This document shows positions 43,874 through 53,697 of a DNA stretch of 64,000 nt, piece by piece. The stretch is from Pseudoxanthomonas sp. z9 (GTDB lineage Bacteria > Pseudomonadota > Gammaproteobacteria > Xanthomonadales > Xanthomonadaceae). The translations under genes and the position numbers were made by a program. The DNA is taken from NCBI RefSeq assembly GCF_006542425.1, contig NZ_VFID01000012.1:248001-312000 (forward strand), given 5' to 3'. The notes under the pieces were generated by a model. The model saw nothing but the letters and a program-made list of their open reading frames with translations, was not told the DNA's origin and made no database searches. Position 1 is the first letter of the stretch. Each line of letters starts with the position of its first letter.

Positions 43874-44812
43874 TCACAGCGCCGCTTCCAGTTCCGGCAG
43901 CAACTTGAACAAATCCCCCACCAGCCCGATGTCCGCGATCTCGAAAATCGGGGCTTCCGCGTCCTTGTTGATGGCCACGATGGTGCCGGCGTCCTTGATG
44001 CCGGTCAGATGCTGGATGGCGCCGGAGATGCCGACGGCCACATACAGCTCGGGGGCGATGATCTTGCCGGTCTGGCCGACCTGGAGTTCGTTCGGGACAT
44101 AGCCGGCGTCGACCGCGGCGCGCGAGGCGCCGACGCCCGCACCCAGCTTGTCGGCCAGGTCGTAGATGATCCTGAAGTTCTCCGCCGAACCGACGCCGCG
44201 GCCGCCGGAAACCACGCGCTTGGCGCTCTGCAGGTCCGGGCGGTCGGACTTGCCCGCTGCCAGGCCGAGGTAGCGGGTGTGCGCGGGCAGGGCGGCCTCG
44301 GCGGTGACCGCTTCGATGCTGGCGCTGCCGCCCTTGGCGGCTTCCGGCCAGGAAGCGGTGCGGACGGTGGCGACGACGGTCTGGTCGGCCGGCGCCTCGA
44401 CGGTGATGATGGCGTTGCCGGCGTAGATCGGGCGCTTGAACACGTGGCTGCCTTCGACGCTCATCACGTCCGACACCTGGGCCACGCCCAGCAGCGCGGC
44501 GACGCAGGGCATCAGATCCTTGCCGAAGGTGGTGGAAGGACCGAAGACGTGGGTGTAGCCGGCGGCCAACCGCGCGATCTGCGGAGCCAGCACCTGGGCG
44601 ATGGCATTCGCGTTGGCGGGATTGGCGACCGTCAGGACGCGGGCGACCCCGGCGACCTGCGCCGCTTCGGCGGCGATGCCGGCCGGATCGGCGGCCAGCA
44701 CCACGACATCGATGCTGTCGGGCTTCAGGGCCTGGGCGGCGCTGACGGTCTTGGCGGTGGCGCTGTTGAGCTTGCCGTCCAGGTGTTCGGCGATGACGAG
44801 GACTTTGGACAT
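43874..44812 (-). CDS. etfA: Electron transfer flavoprotein alpha subunit
   Basis: 312 aa. The C-terminal FAD-binding domain is clear: [23 protein letters not shown] and [24 protein letters not shown]. With EtfB it carries electrons from acyl-CoA and other dehydrogenases to ETF-ubiquinone oxidoreductase, whose gene lies at 50705. In Xanthomonas etfA borders the variable LPS locus, as here. ATG 44812 gives the usual [15 protein letters not shown]. Confidence 0.95.
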   Translation of the reverse strand: MSKVLVIAEHLDGKLNSATAKTVSAAQALKPDSIDVVVLAADPAGIAAEAAQVAGVARVLTVANPANANAIAQVLAPQIARLAAGYTHVFGPSTTFGKDLMPCVAALLGVAQVSDVMSVEGSHVFKRPIYAGNAIITVEAPADQTVVATVRTASWPEAAKGGSASIEAVTAEAALPAHTRYLGLAAGKSDRPDLQSAKRVVSGGRGVGSAENFRIIYDLADKLGAGVGASRAAVDAGYVPNELQVGQTGKIIAPELYVAVGISGAIQHLTGIKDAGTIVAINKDAEAPIFEIADIGLVGDLFKLLPELEAAL

Positions 44813-44875
44813 AGCGGAATCTCCAGAATTCTGGCGGTGGCGCGCCTGCGTTTCCGCGTCGCGCCATCGCCGCGA

Positions 44876-44897
44876 CCCTCTTCCCGGAAGAAGAGGG
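44876..44897. other. Hairpin in the etfB-etfA gap
   Basis: A perfect 8-bp stem, 44876-44883 with 44890-44897, loop CCGGAA. It sits 9 bp after the etfB stop on the transcript and without a T-run, so it may tune etfA expression or mRNA stability within the operon. Confidence 0.35.
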
Positions 44898-44906
44898 AAC
44901 GATGGG

Positions 44907-45653
44907 TTACAGCAGGCCCTTGGCCTTGAGCGCGGCGACCAGTTCGGCCGCATCCTTGACCATCACGCCCTTGCTGCGCTTGGCCGGGGCGGCGTAATGG
45001 GTGGTCTTCAAGGTATCGGCCGCCTGCACGCCGAGATCGGCCAGTTGCAGGGTTTCCAGCGGCTTGCTCTTGGCCTTCATGATGTCCGGCAGCTTGATGA
45101 AGCGCGGTTCGTTGAGGCGCAGGTCGGTGGTGACCACCGCCGGCAGGTCGACTTCCAGGGTTTCCAGGCCGGCGTCCACTTCCCGGGTGACGGTGGCCTT
45201 GTCGCCGCCGATTTCCAGCTTGGACGCGAAAGTCGCTTGCGGACGGCCCCACAGGGTGGCCAGCATCTGGCCGGTCTGGTTGGCGTCGTCGTCGATGGCC
45301 TGCTTGCCCAGGATGACCAGCTGCGGCTGTTCCTTCTCGATCAGCTTGAGCAGGGTGCGCGCGGCGGTGAGCGGCTGAATCGGCTGGTCGGTGACCACGT
45401 GGATGGCGCGGTTGGCGCCCATGGCCAGGCCGTTGCGCAGGTGCGCCTGGGCGTCGGCCGGCGCGATGGTGGCGACCACGACCTCGGTGGCGATGCCCTT
45501 GTCGCGCAGTCGCAGGGCTTCTTCCAACGCGATTTCATCGAAGGGGTTGGCCGAGAGCTTGACGCCGTCGGTGACCACGCCGGACCCGTCCGGCTTGACC
45601 TGGATGCGGACGTTGTAGTCCACCACGCGCTTGTAGGCGACGAGAATCTTCAT
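44907..45653 (-). CDS. etfB: Electron transfer flavoprotein beta subunit
   Basis: 248 aa. MKILVAYKRVVDYNVRIQVK, NPFDEIALEEALRLRDKG, GKQAIDDDANQTGQMLA and the family signature around VDLPAVVTTDLRLNEPR. It binds AMP and forms the heterodimer with EtfA. It is the first gene of etfB-etfA and divergent in function from the ATP-grasp gene upstream on the same strand, 76 bp away. Confidence 0.95.
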   Translation of the reverse strand: MKILVAYKRVVDYNVRIQVKPDGSGVVTDGVKLSANPFDEIALEEALRLRDKGIATEVVVATIAPADAQAHLRNGLAMGANRAIHVVTDQPIQPLTAARTLLKLIEKEQPQLVILGKQAIDDDANQTGQMLATLWGRPQATFASKLEIGGDKATVTREVDAGLETLEVDLPAVVTTDLRLNEPRFIKLPDIMKAKSKPLETLQLADLGVQAADTLKTTHYAAPAKRSKGVMVKDAAELVAALKAKGLL

Positions 45654-45729
45654 CCTCTGGGAATTCCTTAGTGCTACGGAGAGGCCCGGCCGCGGCGGCT
45701 GGCCGAGGGCAGAACGCTGATTCTAGCGG

Positions 45730-46662
45730 TCAGCCGATATCCGTGCGAGTCCGTACGGTACCGTCCGCGAGCCGCGCCAGGAGCGCCTGCGCCAGCCGAT
45801 CCGCGGCTTCCGGGGCCTGGGCGAAGAACAGCGAAGGCTCGGTCAGTTCCAGCTCCAGCAAGCGGGGAGCGCCGTCGGCACCACGCAATAGATCGATCCG
45901 GGCATACAGCAGGGGTTGCTCGAGCTTGAGCAGTCGGGAGGCCGCCGCGAGGACCTGGTCGGCCAGGCGTCGTTCGTCCTCGGCCGGCTCCCGGTTCCGG
46001 ATGTCGCCGAAGGCGTGCGGATCCAGGGGGGATGTGTCGCCGATCTTGAGCAGCGCGCCCTTGCGGATGGCGTGGCTGTAACGTCCGTCGATATGGATCA
46101 GCGCGGTCTCCCCGTCCGCGTCGACGGCGGGCAGGTAGGGCTGGAGCAGGGCGCTGCGGCCGGCATCCAGCAGGCGGGCCAGGTGGTTGCCCGCGGCGAA
46201 CTCCTGGGAACGCTGGTAGCGCTGGGTATCGCGGGCGCCGGCGCTGACCGCCGGCTTCACCACGAACTCCGCCGCATCGTGGGCCGCCAGGAAGCGTTGC
46301 AGTGCTTCCATCGGTTCGGCATCCGGCTCGACGAACTCGGTCGGCACGACGGGGATGCCGACGGCCGCCAGATCCGCCAGGTAGTGCTTGTCCGTGTTCC
46401 AGCGGATGACCGGCAGGGGATTGAGCAGCGGTACTGCGTGCGCGGTCCGCTCGCACCAGGCCATGAATTCCGGCAGGCGTTCGGTGTAGTCCCATGGAGA
46501 ACGCAGGAGCGCCGCGCCCATCCGTCCCCAGCCGACCGAAGCGTCGTCCCAGGCGAGTGCGCGGGCGGTCAGCCCGGCGCGTTCGCAGGCGGATTGCAGG
46601 GGCGGGAGGTCTTCATCATGGCCAGTGGCCGAGATGGCGGTGACGAGGGCGATCGTGGTCAT
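45730..46662 (-). CDS. ATP-grasp domain protein
   Basis: 310 aa. An N-terminal pre-grasp region ([20 protein letters not shown]) precedes an ATP-grasp fold with the lysine in [14 protein letters not shown] and the metal-binding end [13 protein letters not shown]. It resembles RimK/DcsG-like ATP-grasp proteins annotated in Xanthomonadaceae without a substrate. ATG 46662 fits; the frame upstream is not family-like. It is probably a carboxylate-amine ligase. It is divergent from scoA. Confidence 0.75.
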   Translation of the reverse strand: MTTIALVTAISATGHDEDLPPLQSACERAGLTARALAWDDASVGWGRMGAALLRSPWDYTERLPEFMAWCERTAHAVPLLNPLPVIRWNTDKHYLADLAAVGIPVVPTEFVEPDAEPMEALQRFLAAHDAAEFVVKPAVSAGARDTQRYQRSQEFAAGNHLARLLDAGRSALLQPYLPAVDADGETALIHIDGRYSHAIRKGALLKIGDTSPLDPHAFGDIRNREPAEDERRLADQVLAAASRLLKLEQPLLYARIDLLRGADGAPRLLELELTEPSLFFAQAPEAADRLAQALLARLADGTVRTRTDIG

Positions 46663-46766
46663 GCGGGCAGTGTAGGGGCAGAGCCGCGGGGATGTTGCCA
46701 TTGCCCGAAAGTACCTGTCGCCTCGTGGGGGCATGGGTAGAATGGCGGACATTTCCGAGATGGATC

Positions 46767-47513
46767 ATGCCGATGGCCGAAACCGCGAACGCGGCCCCCA
46801 AGACGGGCAAGCAGAAACTCTTTCCCAGCGCCGCCGCGGCACTGGATGGCATCGTGGCGGACGGCCAGATCCTGGCGGTCGGCGGGTTCGGCCTGTGCGG
46901 CATTCCGGAGGCGCTGATCGCCGCGCTGCGGGACAGCGGGGTGAAGGGGCTGACGGCCATCTCCAACAATGCCGGTGTCGATGGCTTCGGCCTGGGGCAA
47001 CTGTTGGCGACCCGCCAGATCAGCAAGATGATTTCGTCCTACGTGGGCGAGAACAAGGAATTCGAGCGCCAGTACCTGGCCGGCGAACTGGAACTGGAAT
47101 TCAACCCGCAGGGCACGCTGGCCGAACGGCTGCGCGCCGGCGGTGCCGGCATCCCGGCCTTCTTCACCCGCACCGGCTACGGCACGGTGGTCGCCGAAGG
47201 CAAGGAGACCCGCCAGTTCGGCGAGCACTGGTACGTGATGGAAACCGCGCTGGTGGCCGACGTATCGCTGGTCAAGGCCTGGAAGGCCGACAAGGCCGGC
47301 AACCTGGTGTTCCGCAAGACCGCGCGCAACTTCAACCCCGCCTGCGCCATGGCCGGAAAAATCTGCGTGGCGGAGGTCGAGCAGGTCGTCGAGATCGGCG
47401 AGATCGACCCCGATCACGTCCATCTGCCGGGCATCTACGTGGACCGTATCGTCCACAACCCGAATCCCGAGAAGCGCATCGAACAGCGCACCGTGCGCCA
47501 AGGAGACAAGTGA
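46767..47513 (+). CDS. scoA: Succinyl-CoA:3-ketoacid CoA transferase subunit A
   Basis: 248 aa. [18 protein letters not shown] and the subunit-A signature [20 protein letters not shown]. With ScoB it moves CoA from succinyl-CoA to acetoacetate. In Xanthomonas the pair has also been named lpsI/lpsJ because of its position near the LPS locus. ATG codons at 46767 and 46773 are both possible. Its TGA overlaps the ATG of scoB. Confidence 0.92.
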   Translation: MPMAETANAAPKTGKQKLFPSAAAALDGIVADGQILAVGGFGLCGIPEALIAALRDSGVKGLTAISNNAGVDGFGLGQLLATRQISKMISSYVGENKEFERQYLAGELELEFNPQGTLAERLRAGGAGIPAFFTRTGYGTVVAEGKETRQFGEHWYVMETALVADVSLVKAWKADKAGNLVFRKTARNFNPACAMAGKICVAEVEQVVEIGEIDPDHVHLPGIYVDRIVHNPNPEKRIEQRTVRQGDK

Positions 47514-48145
47514 TGGCCTGGACCCGTGACGAGATGGCCCAGCGCGCGGCGCGCGAGCTGACCGATGGCGCCTACGTGAACCTGGGCATCGGCCTGCCGA
47601 CTTTGGTCGCCAACCACATTCCCGCCGGCATCGACGTCTGGCTGCAATCCGAGAACGGCCTGCTGGGCATCGGCCCGTTCCCGACCGAGGACGAGGTGGA
47701 TGCCGACCTGATCAACGCCGGCAAGCAGACCGTCACCGCCCGGGCGGGCGCCAGCTACTTCGGCAGCCACGATTCGTTCGGCATGATCCGCGGCGGCCAC
47801 ATCGATCTGGCGGTGCTGGGTGCCATGCAGGTCACCGACCGGGGCGACCTGGCCAACTGGATGGTGCCCGGTAAGATGGTGAAGGGCATGGGCGGGGCCA
47901 TGGATCTGGTCGCCGGGGTCAAGCGCATCGTGGTACTGATGGAACACGTGGCAAAGGACGGCAGCCACAAGATCCTGCCCCAGTGCGACCTGCCGTTGAC
48001 GGGGGTGGGGGTGGTGAACCGGATCATCACCGACCTGGCGGTGTTCGACGTCACCCCGGCGGGGCTGGCCCTGGTTGAAACTGCGGACGGCGTCACCCTT
48101 GACGAACTCAGGGACAAGACCGGCGTACCCATCCGGACCCCCTGA
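47513..48145 (+). CDS. scoB: Succinyl-CoA:3-ketoacid CoA transferase subunit B
   Basis: 210 aa. The catalytic glutamate lies in [15 protein letters not shown], and [11 protein letters not shown] is the glycine-rich start. [21 protein letters not shown] is typical of the subunit. Coupled to scoA (TGATG). It fits acetoacetate use, and acetoacetate is also released by the FAH-maiA pathway encoded at 21-23 kb. Confidence 0.94.
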   Translation: MAWTRDEMAQRAARELTDGAYVNLGIGLPTLVANHIPAGIDVWLQSENGLLGIGPFPTEDEVDADLINAGKQTVTARAGASYFGSHDSFGMIRGGHIDLAVLGAMQVTDRGDLANWMVPGKMVKGMGGAMDLVAGVKRIVVLMEHVAKDGSHKILPQCDLPLTGVGVVNRIITDLAVFDVTPAGLALVETADGVTLDELRDKTGVPIRTP

Positions 48146-48289
48146 AAAAGGGTGGGGCAGGGGCGGCTTAAGACAACCTGTACGGTGCCGCCCCTCCCGG
48201 CGTGTGAAATCAGGCTTCACGGCCGGGAAGCAGCGAGCTGGGTTATATTTCCCGATTCAGGGGCAACACCAGCCAGATTGAGGGTTCGC

Positions 48290-50614
48290 ATGAAGTTTCG
48301 CCTCGGCGCATGCGCCGCCGTAGTTTTGTTGGCCGCCTGCAGCGGCCAGAAGTCCGACAGCCAGATGGCTGCGCTGCATGGCTCCGCAGGAGGCGATTCA
48401 CTGAAGGCACAGGCCCGGGCGGGGATGACCCCATCCGGCCGCGATGTCCATCATTCGATTGCCAACGCTCCCGATCGCGGGACGCTGATGGCCTATCAGA
48501 ACCAGGGGAAGCCGGTGAAGCGCGAGGGCGCGTTCACCTATTACCCGGTGAGCATGAGCGAGGAACACGCGCTCAAGGGTGTGGTGACCGGCCATATGAC
48601 CGTACCCCTGCCGGATGGCAGCGAAGTCAAGCTCAAGTACGAACGCCACGACGAGGGCATCGACGGCAACTGGACCTGGGTTGGCCGCGTGGAAGGTGGT
48701 GATCCCATGCAGGAAGCCATCATCACCTTCGGTGAGGAAGCTGTCTTCGCCTCCATTCCGCAGGGCAACGGCAAACCACCGCTCAGCATCCGCACGCGTG
48801 GTACCGGCCTCTATGCGGTCCAGATGGATCCGACCAAGGTGCGTTCACCGAACGTTGGTCATAACGACATGGCGATTCCGGAGGCCAGTGGCCTAGTGGA
48901 CACGGCTATGAGCCAGGCGCTGGCGGCCAAGGCGCAGGTTGCGCAGAACGCTGTCGCCATGGCGGCTCCTCCGACCGGAGTCAATACGATTGACGTGGCG
49001 GTGGGTTACACCGCTGGCTTCCGCAACCAGGCGGCCCTGAAGCAGCAGTCCGTGACGACGGCACTGACCTTCCTGTTGCAGGTCGCGAACCAAGGCCTCA
49101 GCAACAGCAAGGTCAATGGCTATCTGCGACTAGTGAACGCCCAGGAAGTCTCCTATACGGACACCAACGCAAATCAGACGGCCCTGTATGAACTCACCGG
49201 CAGCAATGGCGCCAGCAACGTCACCATTCCTGCAACACTGACCCCGCTGCGTACCGCGCGTGATCAGTACGGCGCCGATGTCGCGCTTTTGGTTCGTGGA
49301 TTCCAGCAGCCTGAGCACCAGGGATGCGGTATTGCCTGGTTGATTGGCGCCAACGGTGCGACCGTGACCCCGGCTCAGGATGCCAAGTGGGGTTATGGCG
49401 TGGTCAGCTTCGGCGATGATTTGGGCGCGGATGGCAACAGTTATTACTGTGCGCCCGAAAGTATGGTGCATGAGGTTGGCCATCTGCTGGGCTCTGCCCA
49501 TGACCAAGCCAATTCCAACAACACGTCGGGTCGCTACCCCTACTCGTACGGATACAAGAACACAGCCGGCAACTTCTATACCATCATGGCTTATGGTGAT
49601 GCGGGCCAGACGCCGTACCGCCTGTTCTCCAATCCGAACCTCACGACCTGTGGAACCCCAGCCAGCGCTTGTGGAGTTGCGAACTCGGCCGACAATGCGC
49701 GCAGCTTGAACCAGACGATTCCGGTGGTGGCGCAGTTCCGGGCGACGGTGGTTCCCTTCCGCGGTACGGCCAATGACTTTGATGGCGACGGGAGGTCGGA
49801 CGTCCTTTGGCGGAACTCATCGACCGCAGGCAACGTCATCTGGAAAACAGCCAACTCGTCAACGCAGCAGCATGTTTATTCTTTGAATGCTCCTTGGACG
49901 GTTGTCGGTATCGGTGATTTTGACGGTGACGGCAAGGCCGATATCCTGTGGCGAAATCTGACCACCGGTGCAAATGCCATCTGGAAAAGTGGGAACGCAA
50001 CAACCCAACAGACGATCAGTTCTGTCGCGACTTATTGGAAAGTTGTCGGCATTGGTGATTTTGACGGTGACGGAAAGTCGGACATTCTCTGGCGTAACGG
50101 TAGCAACAACACCATCTGGAAGGGAGGTGTTGCATCGTCACAACAAGCCGTAGGTAAGCTGGATGCCGTGTGGCGGGTCGCCGGAATTGCCGATTTCAAC
50201 GGAGACGGTCGATCCGACATTCTCTGGCGTAATCCAACTACTGGCGCCAATGTCATCTGGCGTTCCGCCAGTTCCAGCTCTACCCAAGCCGTGACCTCGG
50301 TCGCGACCTATTGGTTCGTGGCTGGCGTTGGTGATTTCAACGGTGATGGCAACGCCGACATTTTGTGGCGCAACAGCAGTTCGGCGGGCAGTAACGTCAT
50401 CTGGAGAAGTGCAATCGCGACGCAGCAGCAAAGCGTCAGCTCCGTTGCTTCGTATTGGAAAGTTGTGGACATCGGTGACTATGACGGTGACGGCAATGCC
50501 GACATTCTCTGGCGCAATGCCAGCAATAGCACCATTTGGAAGTCCGCGAACGCAACTACTCAACAAGCGGTTTCCACAATTGACCGGGCGTGGATGCCGC
50601 AGCCTGCCAGGTAA
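48290..50614 (+). CDS. Zinc metalloprotease lipoprotein with six FG-GAP/VCBS repeats
   Basis: 774 aa. A lipobox LLAAC at residues 13-17 suggests lipid anchoring. Residues about 230-485 form a reprolysin-like metalloprotease: HEVGHLLGSAHD at 394-405 and a Met-turn MAYG at 433-436. Residues 495-774 hold six repeats of about 47 aa, each with a calcium-type loop (DFDGDGRSDVLWRN and variants). FG-GAP/VCBS repeats form beta-propellers in adhesins. It is a candidate cell-surface or secreted protease. It stands alone, ended by a strong terminator. Confidence 0.85.
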   Translation: MKFRLGACAAVVLLAACSGQKSDSQMAALHGSAGGDSLKAQARAGMTPSGRDVHHSIANAPDRGTLMAYQNQGKPVKREGAFTYYPVSMSEEHALKGVVTGHMTVPLPDGSEVKLKYERHDEGIDGNWTWVGRVEGGDPMQEAIITFGEEAVFASIPQGNGKPPLSIRTRGTGLYAVQMDPTKVRSPNVGHNDMAIPEASGLVDTAMSQALAAKAQVAQNAVAMAAPPTGVNTIDVAVGYTAGFRNQAALKQQSVTTALTFLLQVANQGLSNSKVNGYLRLVNAQEVSYTDTNANQTALYELTGSNGASNVTIPATLTPLRTARDQYGADVALLVRGFQQPEHQGCGIAWLIGANGATVTPAQDAKWGYGVVSFGDDLGADGNSYYCAPESMVHEVGHLLGSAHDQANSNNTSGRYPYSYGYKNTAGNFYTIMAYGDAGQTPYRLFSNPNLTTCGTPASACGVANSADNARSLNQTIPVVAQFRATVVPFRGTANDFDGDGRSDVLWRNSSTAGNVIWKTANSSTQQHVYSLNAPWTVVGIGDFDGDGKADILWRNLTTGANAIWKSGNATTQQTISSVATYWKVVGIGDFDGDGKSDILWRNGSNNTIWKGGVASSQQAVGKLDAVWRVAGIADFNGDGRSDILWRNPTTGANVIWRSASSSSTQAVTSVATYWFVAGVGDFNGDGNADILWRNSSSAGSNVIWRSAIATQQQSVSSVASYWKVVDIGDYDGDGNADILWRNASNSTIWKSANATTQQAVSTIDRAWMPQPAR

Positions 50615-50642
50615 AGTCTGGCATTTTGGCCCAGTGAATGAA

Positions 50643-50671
50643 GAAGCCCCGCAGTTGCGGGGCTTCTTTTT
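50643..50671 (+). terminator. Intrinsic terminator of the metalloprotease gene
   Basis: A 10-bp stem (50643-50652 with 50657-50666), loop AGTT, then TTTTT. The stem preceded by A residues means that it could also work, less well, for the convergent ETF-QO gene. Confidence 0.88.
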
Positions 50672-50704
50672 GCTTACTCATGTCCCACCGGACAACCGAC
50701 GGTT

Positions 50705-52330
50705 CTATAGATTCTGATAGTTCGGTCCCGAACCACCCTCCGGGGTCACCCAGGTGATGATCTCGTAGGGGTCCTTGATGTCACAGGTCTTGCAGTGCAC
50801 GCAGTTGGCGGCGTTGATCTGCAGGCGCTTGCCGCTGCTTCCATCCGCCATGGTGTCGTCGACGATTTCATAGACGCCTGCGGGACAGAAGCGGGTGCAG
50901 GGGTTGTCGTATTCCTCCGCGCAGCGGGTGACGCAGATCGAGGTGTCGGCGACCTTCAGGTGGACCGGCTGGTCCTCGTCGTGCTCGGTGGCGGCGTAGT
51001 AGACGCCTTGCAGGCGGTCACGCGGGGCGAGGGTGCGCTCGACGTAGTCGCGACGGGGTTCCTCATACTGGCCGATCTTGTCCAGCGACGACCAGTCCGG
51101 CTTGACCTTGAGCGTCCACGGCGAGAGTCCGCCGGTCGCGGTTTCCCAGGCGGCGTTGAGCAGGCCGAACCACATGCCCTTCTTGAAGCCGGGCTTGATG
51201 TTGCGGACCTGCTTCAGTTCTTTCATCGCATCTGAGGCGCGCAGGCGGGCGTCGAAGCCGGCGGGCTCCAGGCCGTTGCCCGCCAGGTGTTCGGCGGCCA
51301 GCATGCCGCTGCGGATCGCCTGGTGGGTGCCCTTGATCTTGGGTACGTTGAGCAGGCCGGCGGTGTCGCCGATCAGCAGCGCCCCCGGCATCTCCACCTT
51401 GGGCAGCGATTGCCAGCCGCCGGTGACGATGGCGCGAGCGCCCGCGGACAGGATGTTGCCGCCTTCCAGCAGCGGCTTGATCATCGGGTGGTTCTTCCAC
51501 TGCTGGAAGGCCTCCCACGGCTTGTACTCCGGATCGGTGTAGTCGAGCCCGCTGACGTAGCCCAAGGCGATCTGGTTGTTGTCCAGGTGATAGAGGAAGC
51601 TGCCGCCGTAGATCCTGCCATCCGCCGGCCAGCCCATCGTGTGCACGATCTTGCCGGGGCTGACCCGGCCTTCCGGCACCTGCCAGAGTTCCTTGATGCC
51701 AATCGAGTAGCCTTGCGGGTCGCTGTCCTTGTCCAGGCCGAAGCGCTTGACCAGCCGCTTGGTCAGGTGGCCGCGTGCACCTTCGGCCAGCACCGTGACC
51801 TTGGCGCGGATGTCGATGCCCTGGGTGTAGCCGGGCTTGTGCGAACCATCCTTGGCCACACCCATGTCGCCGATGCGCACGCCGACCACCTTGCCGCTTT
51901 CGTCATGCAGGGTCTCGGCGGCGGCGAAGCCGGGATAGATTTCAACGCCCAGCGCCTCGGCCTGCGGCGCCAGCCAGGCGCACATCGCGCCGAGGCTGAC
52001 GATGAAGTTGCCGTGGTTGCGCATGCCGGGCGGGACGATGGGCGCCTTGCGGCCGCCGGTCTTGTTGAGGAACCAGAACTCGTCGTCCTTCGCCGGCACG
52101 CAGACCGGCGGCGGATTGTCGCGCCAGCCGGGCAGCAGGGCGTCGAGCGGCGCCGGTTCGATCACCGCACCGGACAGAATCTGCGCGCCGACCGTGCTGG
52201 CCTTCTCGATCACACAGACCGAGATTTCCGGATTCAGCTGTTTCAGGCGGATGGCGAAGGCCAGGCCCGCGGGACCGGCACCGACGGTGACGACGTCGTA
52301 CTCCATGACATCGCGTTCGGCTTCGGACAT
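50705..52330 (-). CDS. Electron transfer flavoprotein-ubiquinone oxidoreductase
   Basis: 541 aa. FAD-binding VVTVGAGPAGLAFAIRL at the N terminus, GGWQSLPKVEMPGALLIGDTAGL in the middle, and a C-terminal [4Fe-4S] domain with its cysteines in NPCTRFCPAGVYE and CVHCKTCDIKDP. It passes electrons from ETF (etfAB, 5 kb away) to ubiquinone at the inner membrane. ATG 52330 with AGGAAG upstream gives the family start; the longer frame is not supported. It is divergent from alkB. Confidence 0.94.
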   Translation of the reverse strand: MSEAERDVMEYDVVTVGAGPAGLAFAIRLKQLNPEISVCVIEKASTVGAQILSGAVIEPAPLDALLPGWRDNPPPVCVPAKDDEFWFLNKTGGRKAPIVPPGMRNHGNFIVSLGAMCAWLAPQAEALGVEIYPGFAAAETLHDESGKVVGVRIGDMGVAKDGSHKPGYTQGIDIRAKVTVLAEGARGHLTKRLVKRFGLDKDSDPQGYSIGIKELWQVPEGRVSPGKIVHTMGWPADGRIYGGSFLYHLDNNQIALGYVSGLDYTDPEYKPWEAFQQWKNHPMIKPLLEGGNILSAGARAIVTGGWQSLPKVEMPGALLIGDTAGLLNVPKIKGTHQAIRSGMLAAEHLAGNGLEPAGFDARLRASDAMKELKQVRNIKPGFKKGMWFGLLNAAWETATGGLSPWTLKVKPDWSSLDKIGQYEEPRRDYVERTLAPRDRLQGVYYAATEHDEDQPVHLKVADTSICVTRCAEEYDNPCTRFCPAGVYEIVDDTMADGSSGKRLQINAANCVHCKTCDIKDPYEIITWVTPEGGSGPNYQNL

Positions 52331-52412
52331 GGCTGGGCTTCCTCGTGGCGTTAGGCTGCGGCTATTTTCGGGGTTTGCGCGGGGTGGGGCAAATCCGCGA
52401 GCATGGCGCGCG

Positions 52413-53036
52413 ATGACCATACCCCTGCCGTTGCTGCCGGATGGAACCATTGACCTGCCGGGCGCGCACCTGCGCCTGTGGCCGCAATGGCTGGCGCCGG
52501 AGGAGGCCGACGTGTTGATGGCTCGCCTGATCGCCGAGGTTCCGTGGGAGGTGCATCGCATCCGCCTGTTCGGACGGGAAGTCGATTCGCCCCGGCTCAG
52601 TTGCTGGATGGGGGATCCGGAAGCGCGCTATCGCTATTCCGGGGCGCTGTTCGAGCCGCATCCCTGGCATCCGGACGTGGAACGGCTGGCCTCACGCCTG
52701 CGGGATGATCTGGGAACGCCGTTCAACAGCGTGCTGCTCAATCGCTACCGCGGCGGGCGCGATGCGATGGGATGGCATAGCGATGACGAGCCGGAACTGG
52801 GCGAGGCGCCGGCAATCGCCTCGATCAGCCTGGGCGCCACCCGCCGCTTCGCGCTGAAGCACCGTGAACGGGCGGAAACCCGGCTGGCGCTGGATCTGCC
52901 GCATGGCAGCCTGTTGCTGATGGCCGGCGATACCCAGCGCCACTACCGGCATGCCCTGCCGCGCACGGCGCGGCCGGTGGGCGAGCGGATCAATCTGACT
53001 TTCCGCCTCATCCATCCGGTGTCCGCCCGCAGATAG
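52413..53036 (+). CDS. alkB: AlkB-like 2OG-Fe(II) DNA/RNA dealkylase
   Basis: 207 aa. LNRYRGGRDAMGWHSDDEPELG gives the H-x-D iron ligands, and HYRHALPRTARPVGERINLTFR the distal His and the two arginines that bind 2-oxoglutarate. It resembles the ALKBH2/AlkB2 subgroup and would repair N-alkylated bases. ATG 52413 begins close to MTIPLPLLPDGTIDL; divergent from ETF-QO by 82 bp. Confidence 0.9.
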   Translation: MTIPLPLLPDGTIDLPGAHLRLWPQWLAPEEADVLMARLIAEVPWEVHRIRLFGREVDSPRLSCWMGDPEARYRYSGALFEPHPWHPDVERLASRLRDDLGTPFNSVLLNRYRGGRDAMGWHSDDEPELGEAPAIASISLGATRRFALKHRERAETRLALDLPHGSLLLMAGDTQRHYRHALPRTARPVGERINLTFRLIHPVSARR

Positions 53037-53070
53037 CGGCCCGGTACGCGCGGACAGGCCGGAACAGTGC

Positions 53071-53697
53071 TCAGGGGCGACTGGCGTCGGCCTGTCCACT
53101 GACCAACACCCAGCCGGCAACCTCGCCGGTCAGGGTGGACAGCGCCTGCTCGAACGCGGCCGCCACCTGCGCGACGTCGGTCGAACCGGCCGGCCGGATC
53201 TGCTGGAAGGTGCGTGAGGCGACCACGCGCTGGCTACGATTCTGCACCAGCTTGGCATTGACCTCGATGGTGGCAGCCGGGACAGCCTGGCCAGCGTAGT
53301 CGGCCTCGAAGCGACGCACGTCCATCACCAGCCGGTAGTCGCCCAGGATGCCCGCATCGGCGCTGGAGACGGCGGGAATGCGGCCGGAATCCTCCAGCGT
53401 ACGCTGCACCGCGTCCTGCAGCAGTTCGGTCGCCGGCTGCGACCACGAGGCACCCTTGTAGACCTGCAACTCGCCCGGCGCCGGCCGCACCGAGATGCGC
53501 GGGCTGTCGACCACGCGCGCGGCGGTGGGTTTGGCGATGACCAGCGACCAGGCCACCGTCGGCCAGGCCGGGTCGGCCGCGACCCGGACTTCCGGCGCAT
53601 AGATGGTGGTGGGCTCACGTGGGCCGCTGCCCAGGATCGAGGAGCAGCCGGCCAGCGCGGCCAGCGACAGGATGAGGGAAATGCGCAGCGCCTTCAT
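53071..53697 (-). CDS. ABC-type transport auxiliary lipoprotein
   Basis: 208 aa. Lipobox LAGC at residues 15-18 and the ABC_trans_aux (PqiC-like) fold pattern (WSLVIAKPTAARVVDSPRISVRP). It is the last gene of a four-gene lipid transport operon and overlaps the MCE gene (ATGA-type, 4 bp). It is probably anchored in the outer membrane as the periplasmic partner of the MCE protein. Confidence 0.82.
   Translation of the reverse strand: MKALRISLILSLAALAGCSSILGSGPREPTTIYAPEVRVAADPAWPTVAWSLVIAKPTAARVVDSPRISVRPAPGELQVYKGASWSQPATELLQDAVQRTLEDSGRIPAVSSADAGILGDYRLVMDVRRFEADYAGQAVPAATIEVNAKLVQNRSQRVVASRTFQQIRPAGSTDVAQVAAAFEQALSTLTGEVAGWVLVSGQADASRP

Noticed and set aside
49777..50611. Regularly spaced repeats of about 140 bp that might be read as a CRISPR or tandem DNA repeat
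   Set aside because: They are in-frame coding repeats (FG-GAP/VCBS) of the metalloprotease with divergent DNA sequence.
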